This document shows, in pieces, positions 1 to 11,500 of a stretch of DNA of 64,000 bases. The stretch covers positions 35,329,351-35,393,350 of the forward strand of contig NC_088644.1 of the NCBI RefSeq assembly GCF_964019385.1, given 5' to 3'. Under the pieces are notes generated by a model. It had not been told where the DNA came from. It saw only the letters and a program-made list of their open reading frames with translations, and did not search any database. Every line of letters starts with the position of its first letter. The stretch's first letter is position 1. Source of the DNA: Sycon ciliatum. Its lineage: Eukaryota > Porifera > Calcarea > Leucosolenida > Sycettidae. The position numbers and the translations under genes were made by a program.

Positions 1-590
1 GTGGTCGATACATGCAGCATAGTAAGATGTGATTCTGAGATTGAGTAGAGGGGGAGCCAAGTTCAAGCCACACAGACTCGCAGCCAGGGCGTTGAAGGTC
101 GGCACGAGGGGAGACGTAAGGAAAGGAGTCCGAACGGACAAGTACGGCAACACCCCCATACCCACGGCTACAATGTGCTTACCGATTGTCTTCCGGAGGT
201 CGATCTCTGCGGATGCAGATATAGCCTGACAGTGAGAGCGGGTTCGAGGGACAGAGCCACGTCTCTGTTAGGCAGATTATGTCAGGCTTAGCACATTCGG
301 CAATAACGCAGAGCTCAGACAACTTGTTGACAACAGAGCGACAATTCAGAGATACTAGGGTTAAATCACGCTGGGATTTAGGGAAAAAAGGGAACGCTGA
401 TGGATTTAGCGCAAGACCATTCGACTTAGCACCCCGAAGACTACAACTGGTGAAAAGTAGCAAAAGCCATGGCAACTAACGCACCATTCAACAGCTTGGA
501 ATCCTGACCGCCACTAGTGACTAGGCACTATTCAGCCTGGTCTACACCACACTGTGGCACACAGCTATGAAGTGACATTTTCTGTCCCAG
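1..590 (-). mobile_element. LINE copy 0, 5' end only (cut by window start)
   Basis: Minus-strand 5' end of the non-LTR retrotransposon seen more completely at 15725-20031. The reading frame at 475-179 begins the endonuclease domain (LNCRSVVNKL and KPDIICLTETWL motifs) and stops at a TAA (179-181) that every copy shares. The 5' boundary lies somewhere between about 575 and 609, where sequence of the TTAA MITE begins. No ORF1 is visible. Confidence 0.8.
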
Positions 591-609
591 GGGAAACTCG
601 CGGAAAAAA

Positions 610-764
610 AGGGCACATTTTCGGCCATAACTCTTGAACGGCTGGTCAGATAGGGACACAGTTTTCAGAGAATTTGCAGCTATTCATGCTCTTTCAACTG
701 ACGTAGCACTCAATATGAATTTACAAATTCGATTTTTCAGCGAATTTTTGGGTGATGTGCCCCC
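610..764. mobile_element. Right-end fragment of TTAA MITE, unit A
   Basis: This 155-base stretch is nearly the same as the last part of the full MITE at 2940-3899 and ends in the same terminus (GGGTGATGTGCCCCC, then TTAA). Its left half is missing and LINE 5' sequence abuts it. Equivalent fragments occur in the other units. Confidence 0.8.
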
Positions 765-768
765 TTAA

Positions 769-2935
769 GGTAGCAGTACTGGAAAACGGGTGTCAGATTT
801 AGCCAAAATATCAATTTCACGGGAACTGCTTCAAGTGTGATTTTTCTGAAAGAAGGAATACCAAAGGGTCTACAAATGAATTTTTTTGGCATTCGAACCA
901 GCCAAAGCAGAGATATGGCCCTTCAAAAACTGAAAATACCCGTCAAAATTTCAAAATTGCACTGATCAGCTGATCGATGTCAATCTATTTCGAGAGGGTT
1001 TCTGTATAATATCAGCGCATCCTTGCCAATCTCGGCCTGATTCACACTATCTGTCCAGCTAAAACCAGTTTAGAGCTGGGCTGAGTGTCGCGATCGCCAG
1101 CGCCTGCCTGGCCCAAGCTAGCTGGCCTGGCTGGCCTGCACTCAACCCACGCATTTTCAAAAATGATAAAAAAATTCTTTGTTCTCAAACTGTTTGCCAA
1201 TGCGACGAGCGTTTGTCAGCGACGTTGGAGCTCTGCACTTGAGTTTTGTGCTGGCGCTACTTGGTCAGGAGACGGGTGATGAACACAAACGAAGGTCGCT
1301 CAGCAGGCCAAGGAAAAGCAAATTTCCTAGAGTTACGTCCAAGCTCGTCTCAAATCCTGAAGTATTTGAGCCAATTGAGGGGAGTGAAAGCAAACACGAG
1401 TCGCAGGCTGATGGAGCTGGTGAGGGCGTAGAAGATGACTCTGATCTTCCAGCTGATTTTTTATCCAGTGATGCCTCGTGTGATAGCGATGGAGATTAGT
1501 CTGAAGAGGATTGCGATGATATTCCATCAGGAATTCGAATTGTTCACATGGAGAGCTTACAGCAATTGGTGACGTCAGCGTGTGTATGTAGTAATTATCA
1601 AGAGGGCAACCTGACTATCAAAGATAATTTTCGTCATGGCCTCGCCTCAACAATTAGTTTGCAGTGCGAATCGTGCTGCTCATCAACCAGTGTAGCCCTG
1701 GCAGAAAGACACCCACTTGCTAAATTGTACGATATAAACCGCCGCCGCAGTGTGCTTGCCATGCGCCTTATTGGTAGTGGACGAGAAGGTCTGAACAGTA
1801 TCTGTGGGATATTGGATATGCTGCCTCCTGTTAGCAATTCTGGGCACAGCGATGCACTACACACTGCTGTGGAAACTGATGCTAGGGACAGCATGAAGAG
1901 TGCTGCACAGCGTCTTCTTGTTCGGCGAACAACAGTACAGCATTCCCACCCGGAGCATGTTGCAGTTAGCACCGATGGAACGTGGATGAAGCGCGGATTC
2001 TCATCAATGTTTGGTATGCCAACTGTTGTGTCCTATGAGACAGAAAAGGTTCCGGACGCGGAGGTGCTATCAAAACACTGCAGTGGATGTGAAACTTGGA
2101 AGAACAGATGGCAAGCAAGAAAGATTTCTAATGCTGAGTACGAACAATGGAAATGTTTTCGGCTGTGCTGGAAATGATGAGCTGCTATAAGTTTCACTTG
2201 CCAGCTCTGGTCTTCTCAAGTTGGATGAAGAGAAGCAGTATCACAGGAGGAGAAGGTCCAGTGAGGAGCAAAAGTCAGCCAGGAAGAGAAGAAGAGCCAT
2301 TCGAAAGGGATTTGCTGACACGATACAGCAAGCAGAGGTAGTCACATACATTGCTGGAGGGTTTTCAGAGTGCCAAAAGTTAGTGTTTTTTGGCCTTCCG
2401 ACCAAACTTTGGTACACTATATCTCCAGACTGGCTCATCACAGCCCAATAAACCTTATATGTAGATTGATCAGTGGAAAATTTCCCAGATGCTGAATATA
2501 TTTATAAAGCCATAGTTTTTTGTTTGGCGGATGTTAGCTGCCTCAGTAGTAATAATCTTTTTCGACGGTGACGGGCGTCTTCACAGATGATGTTGACTGG
2601 GTGGTGCTATTTGTGTCCTATCTCCAATCTGTTCAATTCAGCATCTGCTACTATTGTAGACTGTCGCTTATGATGCATTTTTAACACTTCAGCTGATATT
2701 ATGTTGCTGCTAGCATGTACCAAAAATCTGAGATGACGGCATTTTTTTACTCTCCAGTGCAGTGAACATTTGGGACGATGCGAAGTAAATAAGTTCAAGG
2801 TAGTACTTTTATTAGGTGGTGGCGTGAATCATGAATCTGTGCTCAAAATTTTGTGGGAAAAGATTCACAGACACCGAAGTAATACCCGATTTTAGTTGTG
2901 TGTATTTGCGAATGGCATATTCCAGTACTGCTACC
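769..2935 (+). mobile_element. Kolobok-like DNA transposon with TTAA target duplication
   Basis: The element starts GGTAGCAGTACTGGAA and ends with the exact reverse complement, a perfect 16-base TIR. TTAA lies on both sides (765-768 and 2936-2939). Units B, C and D have the empty site with one TTAA, so the 2,167-base insertion is proven by comparison. It carries a broken transposase gene. TTAA duplication and GG ends fit the Kolobok superfamily; piggyBac also uses TTAA but has an unrelated transposase. Confidence 0.9.
1179..2177 (+). pseudogene. Broken DGTW-type (Mutator-like domain) transposase
   Basis: The frame runs 333 codons with one in-frame TAG at 1497-1499. Order: acidic, serine-rich N-terminus; a region with GIRIVHMESL and paired cysteines (CVCSNY, CESCC); the conserved INRRRSVLAMRLIG block; then STDGTWMKRGFSSMFG, whose aspartate is a likely catalytic residue, followed by a KHCSGC cysteine pair. 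This matches the family Pfam calls Mutator-like transposase. The frame ends early after an internal deletion. A C-terminal remnant rich in R and K, ending YIAGGF, follows in another frame near 2221-2370. The middle of the catalytic domain is missing, so this copy cannot encode a working enzyme. It may still be mobilised by an intact relative elsewhere. Confidence 0.8.
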
Positions 2936-2939
2936 TTAA

Positions 2940-3899
2940 GGGGGCACATCACCCAAAAATTTCATATGGCATTCAATTGACCGTAACTTTGGTGTTTCTC
3001 AGTGGATTTGAGTGAAATTTTGACCACACACTCCTGCCACTATGCTGGCCCTCAGGACATGATTTACAAGTTCTTGCGCCTCACTGACAGGCTTTCCAGG
3101 CCGGAAAAACTCAAATTTCCGGCATAGTGCTACGGTGTGCGAGCCACCCAGGAGCCAAACAAATGCATTTACATTTTTTTCACATTTTCGTGCCCATTCT
3201 GTCCGTGCGCGGGACCCAAACCTAAAACAAGTCCAGAAGCAGCCATGGGTGGTGGGGTACGGCCCCTCAACGTGGCCCTGGAATCTGTCACAAAGGAACG
3301 AGTGGGCGTTCTTTCACGGACTCCCACAGACCCAAGTCAATTTTTGAATTTTTTTAGGTTTGGCACGTGCTACGAGGTCGTACCTTTGATACAACATCCA
3401 GTGCTGGGACCTCCACAGCAAGCCATTTCCACAGCGCTGCACACCAAATCCAGGATGCCCTCAGAAACCGGCAAAGACTGCCACTAACGTTTCACTACTG
3501 CCTAGTACTGAATCCTACCTGACTTCTTGACACGACTCAAACTTGCCAAAGTCACTAAATCAACGTCAACTACAATAATCAAGCCACATATCTGGAACGT
3601 CACGAGGGTGCTGGCAAAAGTCCTGCTGCACGGCGGCGGGCTTCGCCCGCCGCCGTGCAGCCCAATACGTGGTTTTTTAACGTGATTTTTTGGACTTTTT
3701 TGGACAAATGACAGCATGCGACAAAAAAATCTTTCCTTGCAAGGGCACATTTTCGGCCATAACTCTTGAACGGCTGGTCAGATAGGGACACAGTTTTCAG
3801 AGAATTTGCAGCTATTCATGCTCTTTCAACTGACGTAGCACTCAATATGAATAATTTACAAATTCGATTTTTCAGCGAATTTTTGGGTGATGTGCCCCC
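2940..3899. mobile_element. TTAA MITE (about 960 bases), unit A
   Basis: It has a 22-base perfect TIR starting GGGGGCACATCACCC and TTAA on both sides (2936-2939, 3900-3903). No transposase is recognisable; the open frame at 3137-3487 has no match I know. It contains a perfect 17-base GC-rich hairpin at 3625-3661. Probably a non-autonomous Kolobok-like element. Sequence near its right end is shared with the fragment at 610-764. Confidence 0.88.
3625..3661. repeat. GC-rich perfect hairpin inside the TTAA MITE
   Basis: The left arm GCTGCACGGCGGCGGGC (3625-3641) and its exact complement (3645-3661) are separated by a TTC loop, giving a 17-base-pair stem. It is repeated in units B and D. Unit C has a T-to-A change near the base of the stem (at about 34527), breaking one or two pairs. 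Confidence 0.9.
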
Positions 3900-3903
3900 T
3901 TAA

Positions 3904-6460
3904 GGTGGCAGATCCCCTTTTGGGTCCAAAAAAAGGACCAAAAAATGAAAGTTGTCAGAATGAGGCCATATCCGGCTCATTTTCCTCCTAAAGTGATGAA
4001 CTTTCCGCTGGTGTAATTTTTTATGCGGTAAACAACACGACGGTTGGGAAATTTTGAAAATTCAAACCAACTCCCACTGCGAATTTGTAAAAAATCAGCT
4101 GATCTCCACTTTGAATGCAGTTCGCAAGCGCAATCAATCTTCGTTCCGGTTCACCGCGTGGATCGCGGAGGGTGCCAAGACCGCCAGCTATTTGTGTGTG
4201 TGTGCCGTGTTGGCTTTTAGTTGTACCCCGTACCGACCCGTACATCTACTCAGCTCTGCAGTACAGTCAGCTCAGCACTGGTACGGTGTCACTGTCAGCA
4301 CGAACAAAAAAAATGCAAATCCGCGTCAAAGGAAGTACAGAAAAATTTGGAAATTGGCGTGGCCGCTGTTCTCTGTAGCTTTTGTCTTCTGGTCATTGGC
4401 AATTAGAGGAGATAGTCCGCTAACTACAGAGCCAAGAAGCGTGTTTTCTACGGGAACCAGTTCCAGAGCCCCAAGCGCAGAGATCTGGAGAAAGAAAACG
4501 AGTCTGCATCTCGTGCTCAAACTGAATGTGACTCTGAGCAATTGGGAGTACCTGACACGTCTCGTAGCTGTGAACCCTTGGCTGGCGATCTGAACTTACT
4601 TGCAGATGAGGATACCGAGAGCGCTGGTGACTCCAATGAAGACTCGAGTGAGGAGAGTGGTGAAGTCCTGGATTCTGACAAGCGGAATTTTAGTTTGCAG
4701 AAATTAAATTTAATTGCAGAATTTATTGTCCACATCAGCAGTTTGCAGAAAATGTAAGAGCTGGCCTAGTCTCCATAATTGAAGTTGCATGCAACTACTG
4801 CACTGCTGTTGCTTCACCGCCCGCAGTGGGAAAGACATCCAGTTATTTTGAATTGAATAGAAAGAGCGTACTGGCTATGCGCCTGCTTGAACGAGGCCGC
4901 GAGGATTTCCGGAAATTGTATGCATTCCTCGATTTGCCAACGCCGGTTGCAAAGAAGAACTACCAGCGCCACGTGAAGAATCTTCACCAAGCTGCTAAAG
5001 CTACTGCAAGTTTGAGCATGAATAATGCTGCTGAAGTTGGGTTCACACAACGAGTTGCAGCCGGGGAGGAATCGCCAGCCGAAATCGCCGTCACAGCGGA
5101 CGGAACATGGATGCGACGAGGATACAGCTCCTTATATGGCATGCAGACTGTGATTGCTTGGGAGACACACACATTTTGTGGACGTGGAAGTGTTGACCCG
5201 CTATTGTACTTTCTGCACAAGGAAGGAGACTCCCTACGGAACTATTTTGGAAATGCTATCTGCAGGATTGCAGGCTTCGTCACAGCGATGGCCCGTGTTA
5301 TTTGGGCATCTGTTTGCCACAACGTACAGTCCAAGGATGCCGAGAAATGCAATCAGTTCTGCCCAGAAGGACTCAGGGTGCAGGTGGCAGCAATAGAAGT
5401 GTGGATATGGCAATGTTTCTGTGGCAGTTTCTTCATCGTCAAACAACACTATCCCTGTTGCAGTCTTTGAAGAAATTAAACCTGTATATGTCCATCTTGC
5501 CGACAAATCCCTCCTACAGGGCTGTGTTCGCCGTGCCACACAGAATGCCAATGAAGCACTCAATGGCACTATTTGACATCTCTGTCCAAAGGAATCGTTC
5601 TGTAGCTCCATAACTGTTGAGACTGCTGTGTTCCTGGCAGTGATCGTGTTCAATGAAGACCACAGTGAGCTTGCCGAAGTAGTACAGCGTATGGGGTGCA
5701 CTGTTAGTCCGTCGTTGGAGAGAAATCTAGGTGTCTTTCAAGAGGAAAACTGTACCACAAGCGTAGAAAGTCGTCAGAAGAGGAGCAAAAGGCAAGGAAG
5801 CATTGCAGAGCAATGAAGAAAGGGTTTCTGGATCAAGCACAGCACAAGGAAGAAGAAACATATGCTGCTGGTGGCTTTTGAAAGGTGAAACTGGAGTGTA
5901 CTTTTTCCTGAATTTGACCCTCTTTTTCATGGACTCCGACAAGCTTGAGCCAACATATCTCAGGGCTTACTTGTCATGGAATCATAATCTTGGGCATTAT
6001 TCACATCTACGTGAAATTTGCTAGGTGCTAAACTAAACAGAACTGTCAATATCCCAGCGAGGTTCTTCCAACTGGCATGCCTCTGAATTATCTGTAAACA
6101 TCGCGTTTCTGATCTGTAAAATTGAAAATCACAATGCTCCACTGTACATATGTTTGCAAGGTTTAGTCTAGTTTAGCACCTCGAGCTGTCAGTCTGCATG
6201 AGTTCTGAGCAAATTAATACTGCTGGGTACCATTAGCCTCTGTTCTCTTTTGGCTCAATCCTTGCCCTCTACGTGCGATATGAACGCATTTTGGCTGAGA
6301 GCAAGTTCGGCACTTCAAGATATGTGAGATGTGTGAAAAATGATTCTGAACCTAGGTATGAACACCCTCAACATCACTGCCAAGTTTGGTTTGGATATTC
6401 CTAGCTGTTCATGACTTCTGGTCCAAAGAGTGTAGTATACGGAAAAGGGGAACTGCCACC
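3904..6460 (+). mobile_element. Second Kolobok-like transposon, TTAA flanked
   Basis: Ends are GGTGGCAGATCCCCTTTT and the complement of GGTGGCAGTTCCCCTTTT, an 18-base TIR with one mismatch. TTAA lies at 3900-3903 and 6461-6464. Other units have a single TTAA there, followed by GGACGCGAGC. At 2,557 bases it is a different family from the element at 769-2935, but its transposase is related. It is inserted exactly at the right-hand TTAA of the 960-base MITE. Confidence 0.9.
4542..5860 (+). pseudogene. Broken DGTW-type transposase, second family
   Basis: Homologous blocks appear in order but in several frames. They are: an acidic N-terminus (4542-4757); a cysteine pair and LNRKSVLAMRLLERG (about 4750-4900); TADGTWMRRGYSSLYG (about 5092-5140); a frameshift near 5160, then DVEVLTRYCTFC; an NQFCPEG block (about 5350); then SLLQGCVRRATQNANEALNG (about 5500-5563), where the expected tryptophan codon is TGA, followed by PKESF. 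It ends in an R/K-rich tail with YAAGGF near 5860-5880. This order matches the full-length family better than the first element does. The centre around the second catalytic acid appears deleted. It is clearly dead. Confidence 0.78.
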
Positions 6461-6590
6461 TTAAGGACGCGAGCACTATTGAACCATTATCAGTTGTATG
6501 ATGATTGCCTATTTAGGCGTGAAGCTATTGTAACAACGGTGATGCGTGCTGCTCTGTGACTAGTGTGCACTGGGTGATGCGTCGAATGCT

Positions 6591-7098
6591 TAGGCCTTGA
6601 CCATCTTGTTGACGGATTATGCTAATATTTTCGTGAAATTATGCTTTTCGCATTGCTGAAAAAATTGCAGAATTATGCTGTTTTTATGGTAAAAGTTACC
6701 ATATTATGCCGCATTATGCTCACATACGCTGCTAATGCAAAATGGTTCTGTGCAAAATAACAAGGGAATTTTTTTGTAGAGTAGGTTGTACTGTAGTACT
6801 AGTAGCAAAAGTTCAACGGGGTCAATGCATCGTCCGACCTGGCTACGACCATCACTGATTGTAGTGGACTGGACATATCATCAAGGCCAAGGGAGTCGTA
6901 AACCTACTTCCTACTATCCTAGTGCATCTACTTGTACTTGTACTTGTAGAACATGTTCAACTGTATGGAATTTGATGCGAACAGGCGGATTATTACAATT
7001 TTATGCGATTCGTATGCAATTTGCCTCGAATTATGCGATTATTCGATTCTGGAAGGAATTATGCGAAAAATTATGCTAGCATAATCCGTCAAGGCCTA
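6591..7098. mobile_element. hAT-like MITE (508 bases), unit A
   Basis: A perfect 8-base target duplication CGAATGCT (6583-6590 and 7099-7106) flanks TIRs starting TAGGCCTTGAC. Many TTATGC motifs lie near both ends, as is usual for hAT subterminal repeats. An open frame inside (6786-7079) has no recognisable domain. The left TIR has about 14 extra bases before GACGGATTATGC. Confidence 0.88.
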
Positions 7099-7106
7099 CG
7101 AATGCT

Positions 7107-7625
7107 ACATCCATAGTTACATTATCATCAACTAACTATTTTATTTATAATTACTTCAAAGAAGTATTTTTATTTAAAGGATCTCCCAGAGGCGATGGCC
7201 TGTCGAGGGGATCTCCTGATGCAAATCATGCAATAGAAATAAACAGTGAGGAAAACTACACGTGTTACAGTATATGCTACATAATGAGCAATAAACTACT
7301 TAGTGTGTGCGGATTTTGGCTAGCCCACTTCGATGCCCTAACGCCTTGTGCATGCCCTATACAACAGGTATACTTGTACTGTGATCACTTTCTGTAAAAA
7401 AAATCTATTTTCCGCTTTGCCATGATTGCTGTGTTTGCTTTCTTTCTATATAAAATAACATGGCGAGCACGGAGACACATTTATATTTTCATGTCATGGT
7501 ATGCATGCATGGTGAACGTATTAGAACTCAACTGGCACTTGGAACATTATTGTAAGTGAGATGTCTGGCTTAATCTGCATGTATCTACATAGAAGGAAAC
7601 CAAACATTGGCTGAAGATGATGATA
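7107..7625. other. Unassigned spacer downstream of the metalloprotease gene
   Basis: AT-rich, with no domain-bearing frame and no paired termini found. It probably holds the 3' flank of the minus-strand metalloprotease gene; a minus-strand AATAAA sits near 7140, but it is too far downstream to call a poly(A) site with confidence. Confidence 0.4.
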
Positions 7626-7806
7626 CAGTGAAACTTGTCTAGTCGACTGCTCAAGGGACTTTCAAAGTGGGGTCTCTGTAGCAAGGTGGTCTCTTTATCC
7701 CAGTGGCATTTGACTGGAAATAGCATCCCTTGGTCCTGGCTGCAGTGATCTCCTGGGACAGGTGGTCGCCTTATCCGAGTGGTCGCCTTGACAGGTTTAA
7801 TAACTG
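7626..7806. mobile_element. Small pogo/mariner-like MITE, unit A
   Basis: TA flanks both sides (7624-7625, 7807-7808). The ends are CAGTGAAACTTGTCTAG and the complement of CAGTTATTAAACCTGTCAAG, an imperfect TIR with a 3-base gap. At 181 bases it is too short to code. The apparent 126-residue minus-strand frame across it is a by-product. Confidence 0.65.
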
Positions 7807-8136
7807 TACATGCGTCCAGGTGAAGACAAACAGAGAGCCAACATGTAACATGTGTAGCACGGGGACGACAACCCTTGACCTTGGCCTTGGCAGCAGTGAT
7901 CAGTCGTCTACCTACCCACATACACATTCTCGTCTATGACACATGCAAGGCTGCATACTGGCGGCAAGACTCATTCGTCAAGGCAAACACAGTAAACCCA
8001 GTCGGTCACCTCAGCTATGCTGCAACTACACGACCAACGGTGTACTAGGAAAATCTCCACAGCGCTGGACAGCACTCTTGGTCTACTGTCAACAAAAGAT
8101 CTGGAAAAATCTTTTTGAATATACCTATTTCAAGTA

Positions 8137-8520
8137 CTAGAATAACCTTTGACTCAGATTTGAGCCATAAAATAAATAATACAATATTTGATGAAGTTGA
8201 TTGTTCCAACTAGAAACACACGCTTCTTGCCGAACTTGACACTTGACTGACTTGACTGACTTCATGTTGATAGCCGCCGAAGTCGCAACGTCTAAGTTCG
8301 TACAATCTTTGATATTTAGAAAAACCGTCGATATCCTCAGCGCAAACGCTCCGCCTTTGGCAAAGGCCCTGATCACAATATAGTAGGTCTTGGCGGGGAG
8401 AAGAGGGTGCACAACACGCGGGTTACCATCCTCACCACCATCAGTGGCTGCAGCGATGAAACGTGTTTCAATGTCAGGACCATACAGGGTGAGTGCCAGG
8501 TCAGCTTCATCGCCAGTCGT
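8137..8520 (-). CDS. Metalloprotease exon 5 (terminal), unit A
   Basis: Acceptor TTTTAACTGCTTAG precedes ACGACTGGC. It continues the PPC-like domain: [16 protein letters not shown], then [43 protein letters not shown] tail of about 60 residues with no clear domain ends at TAG 8137-8139. The tail differs in length and frame in unit B, so it is probably under little constraint, or the real end comes earlier. Confidence 0.78.
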   Translation of the reverse strand, partial: TTGDEADLALTLYGPDIETRFIAAATDGGEDGNPRVVHPLLPAKTYYIVIRAFAKGGAFALRISTVFLNIKDCTNLDVATSAAINMKSVKSVKCQVRQEACVSSWNNQLHQILYYLFYGSNLSQRLF

Positions 8521-11500
8521 CTAAGCAGTTAAAACAACAAACACCGGAAAATCGTCCAGAACACACCTTTAACGCCCCCCCCCCCCCCCCCCCAACGGTT
8601 GCACATGCAATGCTCATTTCTCACCCGCATGAGACCCGGAAAGCGAGCTATTCCGCCTCCATCTGGGGTCGCGGGCATTCCTAGTGTGTTTACATACATC
8701 CAAGAAACTGACTGGGACCCTGAGTGAAGGCAGTCGAGAAACCTCCTGGCCGGGCCAGCCTGTTTGACACGTGAACGCACCACAACTTTCCGCCTTGGCA
8801 GCGTACATATCCCACATGCGCATTCATGACGATATTCCGCCTTGGCAGCGTACATTTCCGCAGTCCCAAATGCATGCTGCATCCCGTCATTCAATGAGGT
8901 TGTTAAACTGTCCGGGCAGGAGTGACTGTAGGTGCAGGTCGGGCTGAACTTCTCCATATAACCATGGTTTTATCCACCCATAACCTAGTTTTCAAAGCTG
9001 ACGGGACTCTTTTATCGGAATTAACTTGTACTACCTCCGCGTCATTAAAATTGTCGCTTCGCACATCGCAATGTTTGTGAGTTTCTCGTCTTAGTCAGAC
9101 AGTCAGAATCGCTGTTTTCTGTGTTCGAACATTAATGCGACCCTTCCTGCGCAATGTCTACGTTTTACTGAAGCCGTGGTGGTCTCAGACTTTGTCGGAG
9201 CTCTCTTCTGCACCAAACAAATCCATTGCTCTCCTCACTATTCCGCCCCAGAGCGCGTATCGTTTTTTTCTGGTTTTAGTGCCGTCCCACATTTTTCCCG
9301 TGTGCATATATCAAGACTGCAAGCTTGGGTATAATAATCCTGGTATCTCTCCTGAATTCTAAATTCTGAAGTTGACGATGGCAAGGACAAAGTGTTCTCA
9401 AATTCCTAAAATGCGCTACGTGTGGCGCATGTTGCTGGGAATGTAGTAGGTCTGAAAACACCAACAACATCAGTAAAGCGTTTGCCAAGGACAGAAGTTG
9501 CGAAACTGCTTACCCTATCTCGCTGGAAGGTCGTTGCAGTGTACTTGAAAAATTGCTACTTTGCCCTAATCGCCTGCCACCTGGAGGCATGGATCGCATG
9601 AAAACGAAGTTTCTAGACCTGAATTTGAACGCCCGTGCTGAAGGGTCTGCCTCAAACTCTGATGAAGACGTCAACCTTAGCTGCAAGTGCAGCGAAGCGG
9701 GAGGTCACAAACTAAAGCTTGGTCCGTCGACAATGCTCTGCCTCAATTTCTAGCTGATTTCTTTGCCCTTCGAGTGGACAAATTAAATTCGAAAAATCGC
9801 TCTGGGTAGGGACAATTTTAATGACGCGGAGGAAGTACCCAGAACGTCTAGAAGCACATCTCTCTCTCTTTCTCTCCCTCCCTTCCTCCCTACCTCTCTC
9901 TCTCTCTCTCCCCCTCCCCCCCCCCCCCCCATGAAAACACACATCTATCACACACATACCTCGATTGTGTACTTTCTTTTTTCTTTTGGATCACTTGTGA
10001 ACGTGAATTTCATTTCCTCTCCAGGGCTGATGTGATCTAGAGGAAACAGCAAAGTGCAAAATAATAGGAAGTTGGGCCTTATGGCATCTCTCCGAGACTG
10101 GTGCGAATCACTCGCAAAGCTCCAGTCCTGGTTCGATGCAGTCAATCAGCATGTTGATATCGTACGTACGGAATTGAGCAAGCAGCTGATATACTCTATC
10201 AAGCCGCGGTGATGCAGCCAGCTGTTTTGTTCTACCATGTGCACAGGGACTGTGTGACATCATAGACTCATGAATATCAGGCACGTAGGAGCAAATTCAC
10301 AAACACATTACAAAATTGTATATATAGGGACACTTCCCCCATCAATGCCTTTGTAAGATGTTCAGTTCATAGGCCAGCGAAACAAAAACTTCTTGGGACG
10401 ATTTACGGCCATTGCAACGGAAAGTGCTTCTACTGCAAATATCAATGATTCACAGCTCAGCGCACTAAACCAGCATTGAGCGATGCGCAGCTAGTGCGTA
10501 AGATCTCATTCATGCTAAGCAAGGGATTTTGAAGACAGTGCCTATTGTCAAAGTTTCAAAAAATAGCAGTGCTGCTGCTGCTGCTGCTCAATGGCTGAAC
10601 CTGACCATCCTGTAGTGCTATAAACTGCAAAACAGAGAGTGCCAGAATTCTGTCTGGTTTGCCTCAAAGTCATCTGCCTTTGTGGAAAGCCCCCGTCTCG
10701 CAGTTAAAAGACGCTGCCTTGGATGCTTTGTGCCGATATAGACATGCCTTGTTGTTGACTTGACCGCATAGGGATCAGTTCAGCCAATCAATCTGAGCTC
10801 TGGGTTAACTGGGTTATTCTTAGTGCCAGCAGTCGCCAGCAGTTGTCTCAGGAATGGAGATGAATGTTTTATTAAAAGGGAGGGTAATCTTACTCTTTGA
10901 CTTGTCAGCATCTTCAGGCAGAGTCTGCGGTTCTTCCTTTGGTGGTGCTGGCTTTGTGCCAGGAGGACCGTAGAGTTTCCTCACAACGAGTTTGTCCGTC
11001 GGTGAAAGCTCTGATATCACGGGAAAATCAGAATCCTGTGTCGGCCTCCCATCAATGCTCAATATCAACCCTTTAGGAAATCTGTGCACGACAACCAACA
11101 GTTTACGTACAGAACACGGACAGAAGTCAAGAAATCAAACTACTAATAAGTTAAACAAACAATAAGAGAACTGAAAAAGTGTTTTTTTAAACTCTTGGAC
11201 AGCCTGAAACCTCTCTGTTTTACTAATATGTTATAAATATAATAATATGTTCATCCTTGCATCGAGTCAAGAACTTGGTTTTAGCACTGAACTCCCACTA
11301 CGATGCCTTTAGCCGATTGGCAAATGCTTTCACTTACTAATACTTGACTTCACCGCAATCTGTTCAACCAGACACTAAGAGCCCTGCTGATAATAAAGAA
11401 CACGATTGAAACAGCTAGTTGTTCGAAGATTCAGTACCAATATATTTAGTATGATTTCACCTCGAAGCATGAACTTAATCCAGCCTATATGGTGCTTGGT

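Noticed and set aside
769..2935. Calling the TTAA elements piggyBac
   Set aside because: TTAA fits, but the transposase has the DGTW block family, not the piggyBac DDD domain, and the ends start GG.
4054..4593. A 179-codon open frame at the start of the second transposase element
   Set aside because: No domain, hydrophobic stretches without a pattern, and it overlaps the acidic transposase N-terminus in another frame; probably chance.
7547..7927. A 126-residue frame downstream of the gene
   Set aside because: It crosses a TA-flanked MITE from end to end; identical in all units but without any recognisable domain.
8529..8957. A 142-residue minus-strand frame in intron 4
   Set aside because: Its length changes with the poly-C run between units and it shows no domain; it lies between well-supported exons 4 and 5.
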